Source of the DNA: Ceratorhiza oryzae-sativae
Lineage: Eukaryota; Basidiomycota; Agaricomycetes; Cantharellales; Ceratobasidiaceae
Assembly (NCBI GenBank): GCA_030998015.1
Contig: JARWMV010000250.1
Coordinates: 496,001 to 560,000 of the forward strand
Direction: 5' to 3'
Length of the DNA stretch: 64,000 nt
Shown here piece after piece: positions 36,468-47,173 of this stretch. Under the pieces are notes generated by a model. It saw nothing but the letters and a program-made list of their open reading frames with translations, ran no database searches and was not told the origin of the DNA. The number at the start of each line of letters is the position of its first letter. Position 1 is the first letter of the stretch. The position numbers and the translations under genes are program-made.

Positions 36468-36975
36468 TGTCAGAGCTGACAACCTGAACAATAATGCCTA
36501 ATGCTGGTGAGGCAAAGGCAGACCTATAGGCTATGATGGCTGAAGGTCAAACTGCAATGTCAAAGGGAGGACATGCAGTGAGGGGATGGAGTGCAACAAC
36601 ATGCAGGGAGTGTGTAAGAGGTGTGCTTTCCTAAAGAGGACTGGGCAGGTACTGCTAGGCTTGGTGACCACATGGGATTGTTTGACAGGAGGTCAAGTTC
36701 TGAGGCTTAAGGCTCTCAGACTCTCCCTTATATATTCATCAAGAAGCAGTACATATGAAATACAAAATTGTACAATCTATGAAAGTGGTGCCATGTCAAC
36801 AGAATATTCCAGAATGCATCAACAGTGGTCAACAACAACAAGGTCACATGACTCATTCAATAATTCTATGCATATATCTGAATAAACAGGACCTGTCCAA
36901 AAACCAGGAGATAGAGATGAGAATAAAATAAGATAAAATCAGAATAAATCCATGCTCATGGTCTAGGCCATGACA
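36468..36975 (+). mobile_element. Solo LTR, family I copy 1
   Basis: A 508-bp unit begins TGTCAGAGC and ends GGCCATGACA, flanked by the direct repeat GATTG (36463-36467 and 36976-36980), the 5-bp duplication typical of LTR retroelements. Internal landmarks shared with copies at 41345-41861 and 42767-43291 include AGGTCAAGTTCTGAGGCTTA, CCCTTATATATTC (probable TATA region) and GAATATTCCAGAATG. No coding region adjoins, so it is a recombination-derived solo LTR. Confidence 0.88.
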
Positions 36976-36980
36976 GATTG

Positions 36981-37191
36981 GGCCTCAAGCACATACAAGA
37001 GTGGTGAGTCATAAGCAACAACAAAGCAGAATACAGAGTGGGATGACACAGAATGGGAAGAGGGGATGAGAGGGGGAATAGAGAGTGTGTAGCTGTAGCA
37101 GTAGCTTTATATACAGCAGGAAACATGTGTCAGATTGTACAATAATGTGGAAACATATGATACCAGATGCCATCAACAACAGGATGGCAAC
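36981..37191. other. Repeat-island filler between LTRs
   Basis: This is CpG-poor sequence with no recognised element. It has the same composition as the rest of the island. Confidence 0.4.
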
Positions 37192-37196
37192 CTGTG

Positions 37197-37979
37197 TGTT
37201 ATGACCTGTCAAATGGACATAACAAAACAACCAAATATTTCTACAGATTTATGGCATTTTTCCTAAGCGGAACAAGCCATAAAACAAGGTCACGTGACCT
37301 TGGCGCTTAGCCAGCACTTACAGTGGTTACCCTGAACTCGCTCCAGCATTTCTCTCCATTGTTACTTGGAGCGAGGAGCGAGTTGTCACGTGATCTCAGC
37401 ACTTACGGCAGGATCACGTGACCTCAGCACCTACGGTGGTTACCCTGAACTCGCTCCAGCATTTCTCTCCCTTGTTACTTGGAGTGAGGAGCGAGTTGTC
37501 ACGTGATCCTGGCACTTACAGAAGGGTCACATGACCTCAGTGCTTACGGTTGTTACCCTGAACTCGCTCCAGCATTTCTCTCCATTGTTACTTGGAGCGA
37601 GGAGCAAGTTGTCACGTGATCTCAGCGCTTACAGCAGGATCACGTGACCTCAGTGCCTACCCCTTGGACCTCGCGTGGCTCTATAAGATTCGGAGCCACA
37701 CAAACTTAAGACAAACAATTACCTAACCCATAGTACTGTACATAACCTACACCTGCTGCGGAGTGTGCTTAGATAATACATCCGCAGCCACCGCAGCCAC
37801 AGGTATATATAAGGAGGATAAAGCAAGACTGGACGCCTCAGCTTGCTTTATCTTGTCAACCACCATAGACCATAGCAAACACTGTAACTAGAACACTCAA
37901 TACATACTGCATAGCACCAAACCGTCAACACAGCCACTACTTAAGTGCTCCACAAGGGAGCCTCCAGAGGGTCACGACA
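37197..37979 (+). mobile_element. Solo LTR, family II, long form
   Basis: A 783-bp unit begins TGTTATGACC and ends GGTCACGACA, flanked by CTGTG direct repeats (37192-37196 and 37980-37984). It has a TATATAAGG promoter-like box near 37806 and three internal 113-bp tandem units. It keeps many CG dinucleotides (for example CACGTG), unlike its relatives at 42139-42673 and 38439-39168, so it is probably the youngest of its family here. Confidence 0.88.
37325..37661 (+). repeat. Triplicated 113-bp unit inside LTR
   Basis: Units start at 37325, 37438 and 37551. Each contains CCTGAACTCGCTCCAGC, GGAGCGAGGAGC and two CAC(G/A)TG palindromes. The minus-strand relative at 42139-42673 has about one unit, which accounts for most of the 248-bp length difference. 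Confidence 0.8.
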
Positions 37980-37984
37980 CTGTG

Positions 37985-38199
37985 AGTTCAAAGTGTGTGC
38001 CTTGCCCTTAGTGCATGCTTTGGTTGGACATCAAGGGAGAGGAAGGGGAGGCATGGGTAGCAAAGAATGTACAATGGGTACATTCAGGAAGCCAACTGTT
38101 TTTTGTATTCCCTTAAAAAATAAAGCTACAATTATTTTAACTAAGTTCATGCCTCCCACTAAATGACAAGGACAAAAGAGCAATGAGAGTACATCAAGT
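37985..38199. other. Repeat-island filler
   Basis: AT-rich, CpG-poor sequence lies between an LTR and a fold-back element. No gene or element end is recognised. Confidence 0.4.
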
Positions 38200-38328
38200 A
38201 ATCTCATGTAGTGTAAGGGGTTAAGGGATCTAGCCTGACTTGGCCTTACCTCAGCTGAGCAAATCAAACAACTCTAGAGGTTGCAGGTTTGAGTCCAGTG
38301 CCTTTAACCCCTCTCAATACATGAGAAT
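38200..38328. repeat. Fold-back element or tRNA-like relic
   Basis: About 25 bp at the left (AATCTCATGTAGTG..GGGGTTAAGG) is the imperfect inverse of the right end (CCTTTAACCCC...CATGAGAATCT). Inside, GGTTTGAGTCC resembles a tRNA B box and the GGGGTTAA/TTTAACCCC arms resemble an acceptor stem. It could be a small inverted-repeat element or a decayed tRNA-derived sequence. No clear target duplication is seen. Confidence 0.5.
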
Positions 38329-38438
38329 CTCTTTTATTGTTATTATGAAGAGGGAATGATCATCTTTTGCCCTTAACACTATAACAGGAGACTAACATGT
38401 CTCAGGATCCCCCAAGACATGCCCACAGAGGGGGATGA

Positions 38439-39168
38439 TGTCATGACCTACTCAGCAGTCATAACAAAACTAGGGAGTCAATCTACTATGAGTAGCATTA
38501 CCTCCCAAGGTGAACAGGTGGTAAACAAGATCATGTGACCTTGGTGCTTATCTCAGCACTTACCAAGTCACTCCTCTTAAATCTCTCTCTTGTAATGAGG
38601 AGCAAGGAGCAAGTTATCACATGACTTTGGTGCTTATCTCAGTGCTTACCAAGTCACTCCTCTTAAATCTCTCCTTTGTAATGAGGAGCAAGGAGCAAGT
38701 TGTCATGTGACCCAGTTGCTTAGCTGAATGCTTACTAAGTCACTCCTCTTAAATCTCTCCTTCATAATGAGGAGCAAGGAGTGAGTTATCACATGACCTC
38801 AGTGCTTAAATCACATGACCCTGGGACCTTGCACAGCTCTATAAGATTTGGAGCCACAACAACCCTAAGAGCAACTTACATAAGGGTTATAGACAATCAT
38901 GTGAGGTATCAACACTGTTTACTCATGGCTGAGCCACTCATGTCACCTGTAAACACTGTGGACTGTGGAACAGTCTGACTCACACCTTGTGGAGTATATA
39001 AGAAATAGGGAGCAAGCTGGAGGACCTCAGCTTGCTTTATCTTGTCCACCACAGGGACCTTGACCATACACTGTAGAATAGTGACACACAGTAGATAGAA
39101 ATAGACAACACAACCAATGTAGCCACTACTTAAGGAAGACCAAAGGATAGTAACAGGGGGTCTCAACA
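38439..39168 (-). mobile_element. LTR of family II, probably 3' LTR of Gypsy remnant
   Basis: The unit starts TGTCATGACC and ends GTCTCAACA in plus orientation. It aligns with the LTRs at 37197-37979 and 42139-42673 over TCATAACAAAAC, three variant tandem units (AAGTCACTCCTCTTAAATC...GGAGCAAG), CTCTATAAGAT and CAGCTTGCTTTATCTTGTC. The flanks do not match (GATGA against TCAAA), as expected if its right edge joins the internal part of a larger element: the Gypsy chromodomain stop codon lies directly beside it. Family II membership is clear. The strand assignment depends on that adjacency, because both orientations begin TG and end CA. Confidence 0.6.
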
Positions 39169-41290
39169 TCAAAGGTCTGGGTGATGGATAGCTTTCTTGT
39201 TCCTCTTGTGGAAGTCCCAGATTGCTCCTTTGGTATTTTGAAGTTGTTCCCACAGCTCCCAGGTGTTAGATTCTGGCCCATAGCCTACCCACTTGATTAG
39301 GTATTGTATTTTGCCCCAGTGTTTCCATGAGTCCAGTACTTGTTCAACTCCAAAGACCTCTTCTCCCTCTGGTGTTACCTCTGCTGGAGGCCAGGGTGGT
39401 TTGTGCCCATAGGGATCATCCTTTTTGAGCAATAGTAAGGATATGTGGAATACCAGATGTACCTTGAGGGTGTGCAGTAACTTGAGACAGAACATGTGGG
39501 ACCCAACCTTGGCTTCTACCTTCTATGGTCCTAATTTCTTTGCTGCTAACTTGGGTGTAGGTTGCTCTGTGCATATGTTTTGACCATCAAGCCACACTTT
39601 GTCTCCTAATTTGATTTCTTCTGGCATACAATGCTTGAGGTCATAGTAATGCTTAATTTTTTTGTTTGCCAGAGTAAGAGATGCTTGCAGTTCTTTGGTC
39701 TGTTGCTGCAGCCAGTCTGCTTGTTTGTCTGCTTTAGGTACCTGTTCATCCAAAAGTGGGCCTACTGAAAATCCTGGATGGAAACCATAACAGGCATAAA
39801 ATGGAGTTTGTTTTGTTGAAATATTGACCCCATTATTATATGCAAACTCTGCCATGGGCAACAATCCTACCCAGTTGTCCTGTTTGTAAGCAACATAGTG
39901 TTGTAGGTACATCTCCACCACCTGGTTCAAGTGTTCTGCCAGACTGTCAGTCTGGGGTCTGTAAGCAGTTGATAATGCAGGACAAATATCCAATCATTTG
40001 TAGAGGTGTTTGGGGAATTGTGAGTTGAACTGTGGTCCATGATCTGACACTGTCTTTGAGGGTAGTCTGTGTAGCTTCCATACATAGGTGATAAACAGGT
40101 TACCTATATTGATTGCTGTTGCTTGCAAGGTAGTGGGTGTTGACAACAACAAGTCAGGCAACAAGGAAAATAGTAAGAAAAGAAAAGAACTTGTATTCGA
40201 CGAGAGGTCAAGTTCTTGAGGAGTCCTCTGCGAACTTGACCTGGTTTATATACATAGTACAAGCCACATCATAACAAACAAGTCCATACAGTGAGTCATG
40301 ACTGATAAGAGATAGAAGCAGTAGAAGCAACTGCAGAACTGCAGAATTTCACATCAGAGTTGAAATACATCTTGGTTATCAGTCCAGAACATCCCCTGAA
40401 TCACATGACACAGATATACCATAAAAGGCAAGTATGTTTGAAGCTGGTCTCATAAAATGTAGTAAATTGAGAAAATATTATAGAGTGAATATATGCATGT
40501 CAGTTTGTGACAGTGGGGATGGGGTGGGCCATTCTTGAATATTGGTTGACAACTGTGAGCATTGCATCAAAAAATTCTGATTCCAGAAGGCCTGCTATGA
40601 GATCATAGTGGATGTGGTCCCAGGGCTGTTGCAGTAGTTCAATAGGTTGAGGAGGCCTGGTGTGACTTGGTTACTATGCTTGTTCCTGATACACAATTCA
40701 CAATTCAACACATAAGTGTTAACTGAATTTTTTAAGGATTTCCAATAGTATTTCCAGTTGACTAGTTCCAAAGTTCTGAATCGTCCTGGATGGCCTGCTG
40801 CCATATTGTCATGCCAGCTGGTTAGGATGTTCTTCCTTAATGGTTCATGGTTTGGCACATAGATTTTGTCTTTAAACATGAGTAACCTGTTCTTCCATTC
40901 CCAGTTTTTGACTTGTTCTGTTTGTCCTAATGCTTCAATGATTGGTTTGAGGCAATTGTCCCCCATGATGTGTTCACAAATTTGATCATCAATTGCTTCA
41001 TCTGGTTTGATAGCATTGATAAATAGGGCTTCTGGGAGCAGAGCTTGGCTCTCACCCTGCCAATAGTCAATGTTCCTCTTTTTGTGACAGAATGTCTGCA
41101 TGGCTGTTCAGCTTGCCAGGTTTGTAGTATAGTTTGAAGTTAAATTCCAATAGAAATCCTGCCCAGCAAGCTAGTCAGCCCCAGAGGTCTTTGTTGGTGT
41201 TGAATGGTTCCAGGTTTTTATGGTTGGTGTAAATTTGGATTGGTACTTCTGTGCCCTCCAGCAGGTGATGCCATTCCTTCAGCATCACTG
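39169..41290 (-). pseudogene. Gypsy (chromovirus-type) pol remnant
   Basis: Read leftwards: an RNase H fragment (about 41290-41100, with EWHHLLEGTEVPIQIYTNHK, a stop, and YKPGKLNSHADILSQ); the integrase zinc-binding region (41101-40640, GHPGRFRTLELV, CELCIRNK); an integrase core whose PWDHIHYDLIAG and SDHGPQFNSQF carry two of the three catalytic acidic residues (about 40640-40020); further core and linker (39993-39523, YRPQTDSLAEHLNQVVEMYL); and a chromodomain (39495-39169, YLIKWVGYGPESNTWE). Stops and breaks show it is dead. A 375-bp solo LTR splits the integrase core, and reverse transcriptase, protease and gag are missing. Chromodomains of this clade direct integration to heterochromatin. 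Confidence 0.85.
40138..40512. mobile_element. Solo LTR, family III, inserted in Gypsy integrase
   Basis: A 375-bp unit begins TGTTGACAAC and ends GTTTGTGACA, with GTGGG direct repeats at 40133-40137 and 40513-40517. Removing it and one GTGGG restores the integrase frame (...RMAHPI then PTTLQATA). It retains CG sites such as TTCGACGAG, so it is younger than its host element. Confidence 0.85.
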
Positions 41291-41344
41291 TTGTATTTGG
41301 TGGTGACTTTTGGCAAACTCTTCCTGTGATTCCCAAGGGACAGC

Positions 41345-41861
41345 TGTCATCGCCTAGACCATGACACAGATTTTATTATGATTTTCCTATATTTTATACA
41401 TCTCTCTTTCTCATATTTTGGATAAGTCCTGTTTAAACAGATATATGCATAGAATTACTTATATGATCATGTGACCTTGTTGTTGTTTATGTTCTGTTTG
41501 TACCTCCTGGAATATTCTGTTATGTGGCACCATTCTTACATCATACAATAGTCGTCTCACACCATATGTGTATTTGATATAGCTCATCATATGAATATAT
41601 AAGGGAGAGTCTGAGAGCCTTAAGCCTCAGAACTCAACCTCCTGTTGTATCCCCTCTACTACCTGTGTGACTTATAGTCCATAGTTCCTGCCCAGTCCTC
41701 TTAAGGACAAGTGCACATACTTCCACATCCTTGCATCTTATCGCACCCTCACTGCACGTCCTACCTTAGACATTGTCAGTACAGCCTCCAGCATCACTGC
41801 CCATAGGCTTGTCATCGCCACTTAGGTGTTTGACATTACCCCTCAGGTCATAGCTCTGACA
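41345..41861 (-). mobile_element. Solo LTR, family I copy 2
   Basis: A 517-bp unit on the minus strand (plus-strand edges TGTCATCGCC and GCTCTGACA), flanked by ACAGC at 41340-41344 and 41862-41866. It is inserted in the helicase remnant between VIPKG and PEQIIAA. It keeps several CG sites (ATCGCC, AGTCGTC, GCACGTCC). Confidence 0.88.
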
Positions 41862-42138
41862 ACAGCCAGAGCAAATTATAGCAGCCTGCCTTAAAAGGTC
41901 TCCACTCTGGCCTGCTATGCAGAAGCTTCACCTTTCAACCAATATGCAACTCCAGGGCAATCCAGAAATGGCTGCATTTGCAACTTGGCTTCTATGTCTT
42001 GGGGAAGGCCATGACATTCCAGAAGGTGTTTCTGGAAACATCAACTTCCAGCCATCCATGTTGGTCCAAAGCCATACCAACCTCATTGACAAAGTCTACA
42101 CAAATCTTGCAGACATTCAACCAATGTCCAATGAAACA

Positions 42139-42673
42139 TGTCATGACCCTCTGGATGCTCCCTTGCAGAACACTTAAGTAGTGGCTGTGTTGACAGTTTG
42201 GTGTTATGTGGTATGTATTGAGTGTTCTAGTTACAGTGTTTGCTATGGTCTATGGTGGTTGACAAGATAAAGCAAGCTGAGGTGTCCAGTCTTGCTTTAT
42301 CCTCCTTATATACCTGTGGCTGCAGTGGCTGTGGATGTCTTATCTAAGCACAGTCCACAGTAGGTACAGGTTATATACAGTACTATGGGTTAGGTAATTG
42401 TTTATCTTAAGTTTGTGCAGCTCCAAATCTTATAGAGCCACATGAGGTCCCAGGGTCATGTGATTTAAGCACTGAGGGCACATGATAACTCACTCCTCAC
42501 TCCAAGTAACATGGGAGAGAAATGCTGGAGTGAGTTCAGGGTAACCACCATAAGCACCAGGTAAGTGCCAAGGTCACATGACCTTGTTTATGGCTTGTTC
42601 CACTTTGGGAAAAATGCCATAAATCCATAAAATATTTGGTTACTCTGTTATGTCTGTTTGACAGGTCATAACA
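42139..42673 (-). mobile_element. Solo LTR, family II, short form
   Basis: A 535-bp minus-strand unit (plus-strand edges TGTCATGACC and GGTCATAACA) with AAACA duplications at 42134-42138 and 42674-42678. It sits inside the helicase remnant. It carries about one of the 113-bp units found three times in the copy at 37197-37979, and most CG sites have become TG or CA. Confidence 0.88.
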
Positions 42674-42766
42674 AAACAGGTCACTACTTACACAGTCAAA
42701 CAATCCTCACCTCTTGGAATGATGATGTGCTCATTCTAATTAAAAAAATTCTGCAATCATTCCCAG

Positions 42767-43291
42767 TGTCAGAGCCAACAACCTGAACAACAATGCCTAA
42801 CACTTGTGAGGTGAAGACAAACCTATAGGCTATAACAGCCAAAGGTCAAACCACAACATCTAAGGGTGGACGTGCAGTGAGGGGATAGGTTGCAACAACA
42901 CAGGGATAGTAGAGAGGTGCACTTGACCCTAAGAGGTCTGGGCAGATACTAAGTGGCTTGGGGACCAACTCAGGTAGAAGGTGGGTTTTGACAGGAGGTC
43001 AAGTTCTGAGGCTTAAGGCTCTCAGACTCTCCCTTATATATTCAAGGATGAGGCAGTACATATGTAATGGGAAGCTCAATAGAATCATACAATAACTGAA
43101 GTGGTGCCACATCAACAGAATATTCCAGAATACATCAACAATGGTCAACAACAACAAGGTCACATGACTCAGTCAATAATTCTATACATATATCTGAATA
43201 AACAGGACTTGTCCAAAAAAGCAGAAAAATAGAGATAAAATAAATCATAATAAATTTGAATAAATTTGTGTTCATGGTCTAGGCCATGACA
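42767..43291 (+). mobile_element. Solo LTR, family I copy 3
   Basis: A 525-bp unit TGTCAGAGCC...CATGACA flanked by CCCAG at 42762-42766 and 43292-43296. It is inserted in the helicase remnant; removing it rejoins QSFP and GEAQAF. It is strongly similar to 36468-36975 and CpG-poor. Confidence 0.88.
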
Positions 43292-43571
43292 CCCAGGTGA
43301 AGCACAGGCCTTTCTTAGTGCTGACAGTGTTGACCTTGAACAAGGAGTTGACAACCCACAAAATGGGACTTTGACAACTGAGTATCTAAACTCACTCAAC
43401 AGTGCCAGTATTCCTGTGTCTAAGTTGGAGCTCAAGCCAGGATGCCCAGTCATGGTCTTATGGAATGTTTCCAGGACAGAGGGCATATGCAATGGCACAG
43501 GGGAATAGTTGTGCAAATGGACCCACATGTGCTATAATTGCATTTACTGACAGGTCCCCATACTGGTAAGT

Positions 43572-43689
43572 AGTGATGTCACCTGGGAAGAGCCTGGGTA
43601 CCTGCATTACAAACAGTTGCAAATGGATTGCCAAGTCTGTGTAAGACTTTGTAATTGTGGGTACCTGGGCTCTTCCCAGGTGACATCTC
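43572..43689. mobile_element. Short inverted-repeat element (MITE)
   Basis: A 118-bp unit has ends GATGTCACCTGGGAAGAGCC that are inverted repeats of about 28 bp, flanked by the 11-bp direct repeat TACTGGTAAGT (43561-43571 and 43690-43700). The long duplication recalls Mutator-like elements (8-11 bp). It lies in the helicase remnant. Confidence 0.75.
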
Positions 43690-44041
43690 TACTGGTAAGT
43701 CAGAAATGGCACTTTAGACCAAGCTCAGCTCTTACAAAAATTGTACCATAGCAGACACAGTGTTCATCCCTTGGATACCATTTACTCCTCAAGAGTCTGA
43801 ATTTGGGTTTCAACTGAGGTGCAGGCAGTTCCCAGTGCAGTTGGCATTTGCCATGACTATCAATAAGTCTCAAGGGCAACCAGTTGACCATGTAGGATTG
43901 GATCTGGAAAGAGCTGTTTTTTCTCATGGACAATTATATGTTGCTTTCTCCCATTGTACTTCTGGATCCCACATTCATGTTTTTACTCATTCAGAAAGGT
44001 CTGAAACCAAGAATGTTGTTTACAAAAGTGTATTGAATGAT

Positions 44042-46730
44042 TGACTGTATACCTGAATGTTTTCACCTTCTGTATCTTTCTTAAATTCTTTTTGCAATTT
44101 TTTCTGTGTTTAGAAATTTCTCATTCTTGAACACTTGATCAATTCATTTTGCTTTTTTTGGACTAATCTACAACTAAGATTAAAATTCCTGGGGACAGAG
44201 TCCATGGGTTTAAGGCTAGTCTTAATAAAATATGCATTGGAAGGCAGGGAATTTGTACTATTTAGGGGAGCGCAAAATAGTACAATTTGAAGTGCATACA
44301 AATTCAAGTAATTCACAATTTAATTACAGAGGCATTGATTGAGGTTGGCAGAGCAGACTAAAATAATAGAAAACATTAGAGATCCATAACGCAGTGGAAG
44401 CAGTTGAGGGGTAAGCCACAAGAAGAGGTGGACCTGACTGATAATGAAGATACATGGCTTGTGCAACCTCAATAGACATGAATTTGTAAGTTCCCAGTTT
44501 AGCCTGCAAATTTTTAGTGCACACCCTGCTTAATTGAAAGAAATAATATATAATTTTGATGTCATGAGATTTAGAACTGATTGAGAGTTTCTTGCTGTAT
44601 TTAAGATCAATAATTTTTCCACTCCAGGGGTATTTGCCACTGGAACAAAAAGAATATTTCCTGAGTTGACATTTCAGTGTACTTGGCCAGCTGAGTGGAT
44701 CACATGGAGACCTAGGAACAAATGAAACTGCATTGTTTTCCCAGTGAGCACTAGCACCTACACACCAAAACCTGTGGGGGTAATTAGGTGTAAAGAGGTG
44801 TAAAGAGGTGTAATGAAAACAGTGGTGTAGTAATGGTGAAATTATACCAAATTACACTGGCATACAGGCATTGACCACGTGCCGAGACACTATCGCGTGC
44901 CGAGACGCTGCTCGCCTCCACCAGCGAGACAGTCGGTTTTTCGTCCAGCTTTTAACGTGGCAAATATAACAAGGATATATAATGCGCATACAATGCTTAG
45001 CTGCCATTTCAGTCCATATTTGGGCATTATTGTGAATCGATCACTGCCAAACCGATTTTCCTAACAATAAATAGTATCTCGGATTTCATCGTCCCTAGAT
45101 ACGATCAAAAATGCGATATGGACTGTTTTAACGTTCTAGGTTTCTGCTGAAAACCTCTTCAAATGCTCTGGTCTTATGCGAAGCGACCAGTGATCCTGTG
45201 CAACGCCGCAGCAGTACGAATACATGCCAACGGCTAGAAAATGCATGATTTAGACTAGCTAACAGGTATATACAGGTCTCGGTGATATTAGGTCCAGTAT
45301 AATGAACAATTATGATGTTTGTACGGCTGGCAAGGAGTGGAGGGGCAGCTCATTGTCCGGTGTAGTTTAAATCCACGATGCACTAGTGTCATTTTGCTCA
45401 ACGTCCTCAAATATTGACTTCTAACTCAAATATACACTTCAGAACTGTATTATACGCACTCTAGAGCCAGATATCTCGCTCGCGACGCTTATGTCTCAGC
45501 TAAACCCCGAAAATCTAGCTAGCATATACTAGCTCCACAGGTCTAAGTATGCTCCCGAGCACTCACTAGATCCGAAGTAGCACGGGCTACCGGTACTATC
45601 GGCGATGGCTAGAGCTGAAACAATGGCCAAAAAAGCGGCGGTAGAGCCCGTAAAACGGAGACAAGGCTTGACCACGAATGCAGCGGTGGGGAAGGCAACG
45701 AGGGCGACGAGTGGCGAGCAGCAGGCAGCGGACGGCGAGCGGCGAGATGGGGGCGTCAGGCGGTAGGCGAAGGATAATAGGCGACGGGCTACAGGTATCA
45801 GGCGGCGAGAGGATGACAGAGAGTGATGGGCGGCAAGGCAAGGCAGCAAGTGTTGAATTTACAATCATGTCCGTTCATGTATGCGGTGTGTTTGTATTTG
45901 TGTACTCACGTCTGATGTCATGCGTCCCCCCTCTGAAATTTTCTTTCCTTAGTTCTCTACCTTCGTAGTTGAGCTAAGGTATAGTTTTTCTTTCATTTCT
46001 TCAGGTATTTCTTTTCTCGCTGTCCCTCGTAGTACATACGTATCTTAGCTCCTCCGAAACCTCCCTGCGTGAGAGCAAGGTAGGCAGCAGTCGGCAGGCG
46101 CTGGGCAGCAAACGAAGGGTAACGAGCGGCGGGACACAAGACGGCAGGTGACAGGCCTCGTGAACGACTTATACTCTTGAGCCGCGCTGTGACCTCCGAT
46201 CTTCTCGTCTTGTGCGTCTATGACGGAGTTCTCTGGCCGGGACGTTTTGACATGGAGGACCCGCAATTCTACCAAACCCAAACTTCAGAGCAGCTTTAGA
46301 GAAAATCAACGCTATTATAGCTCGTTGTTGGACGGATTGCAGCTTCGACCCCTGCAGGTACAATACCAAAGTGGGGTGCATTGTGTCGAATCTGTCAAAA
46401 AAACATACTAAAATCCTCATCTGTCCTGTGGAATGTGCTCTGAAGTCTTAGGTCTGGTAGAATTGCGGGCCCTCATGGCTGAAGGTTAGCCGAAAGACGC
46501 GCTGTAGACTAACCAGAGAAACGAAGCAAACTTCGTGCTCTATCGAGCCACCAAATGACACCAGGGGTTGATTCTGCCAAGACAATACCAGCTATTTTGT
46601 TCGAATTACACAACCTTTTTTGTTACTCGACCCAGGGTAAGCAGATTTTCGCGTTTATTTGCGGCTGGGAAGCGACCTGTGCCTTCCGGGAAACACCCCT
46701 CACAAACCGGACTGTGGTCGCAAGGCCCAC
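44042..46730. other. Island margin and host-like sequence left of transposon
   Basis: To about 44870 the sequence is CpG-poor repeat debris, with a hairpin of 11 paired bases at 44253-44286 and a short GGTGTAAAGA direct repeat near 44795. From 44.9 kb the composition becomes host-like. Two GC-rich tracts of GGCGGC/GGCAGC-type sequence (45.68-45.86 and 46.08-46.16 kb) resemble each other. No gene is supported; a frame at 46555 (MTPGVDSAKTIPAILFELHN) may be an exon of a gene interrupted by the transposon. Confidence 0.4.
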
Positions 46731-46732
46731 TA

Positions 46733-46763
46733 CACCGCTACGTGAGCGAGCTTAACCTAACTA
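46733..46763 (+). repeat. Outer terminal inverted repeat of E1
   Basis: Begins CACCGCTACGTGAGCGAGC and ends with TTAACCTAACTA. It matches the inner end of the same element with four substitutions and equals, inverted, the outer end of E2 at 62020-62050. Confidence 0.85.
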
Positions 46764-47173
46764 CGAACGCGGCCCTTGGTTTGTCAAACAGGTGGCACGT
46801 GCCTGTCAGTGCCTGTAAATACGTCGGCGGTTGATGTATCTGCCACCGGCAAATTTACCGACCGACGCTGAAAATCAGATGTTGATCCCGCAACGTCGCA
46901 ACGTCGTTTTGGGAAACAAAGGTACAACAACGGAGCGGTGGTGGAGGGACACGTCGGCCAAAACCAACGACGGATGTATGAACGATATGTATATGCTATA
47001 GACAAAACATAACTGATCTGACCAGACTGAAACAAAGATACATGGTGGACTGAATATTTTTGCTATGACTGGATTTGATTTTTCTGATATGCTACATGAA
47101 TTGTACGTATTGCCACGACGCTCCTGTGAACTTGACCACGATCGCTTCCCCCCCGCAACTCTCTGTCCGCGGC

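Larger units (their letters stand above)
41296..44041 (+). pseudogene. Helitron-type Pif1-like helicase remnant
   Basis: The pieces in order are: FGGDFWQTLPVIPKG (41296-41344); QIIAACLKRSPLW and LSTNMQLQGNPEMAAFATWL (41867-42138); TILTSWNDDVLILI (42674-42766); SADSVD, EYLNSLNSASIPVSKLELKPGCPVM (43292-43560); and FPVQLAFAMTINKSQGQPVDHVGLDL with FSHGQLYVAFSHCTSG to a stop at 44041. These are the C-terminal motifs of Helitron RepHel/Pif1 helicases in correct order. Three LTRs and one small inverted-repeat element interrupt it, and the frame rejoins across each. The Rep domain and N-terminal helicase motifs are absent, and the sequence is CpG-depleted and dead. Confidence 0.85.

Noticed and set aside
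38221..38310. Functional tRNA gene
   Set aside because: Only acceptor-like arms and a degraded B box are visible. D and anticodon arms do not pair.
39169..41290. Functional Gypsy retrotransposon
   Set aside because: A stop in RNase H, missing reverse transcriptase and gag, and an LTR inserted in integrase show it is dead.
44253..44286. Helitron 3' hairpin and terminus
   Set aside because: An 11-bp stem is present after the helicase stop, but no CTRR end follows at the expected 10-12 bp distance.
46784..47035. Open frames antisense to the transposon genes, present in both arms
   Set aside because: They mirror each other only because the arms are inverted copies. No splice context or motif supports them.
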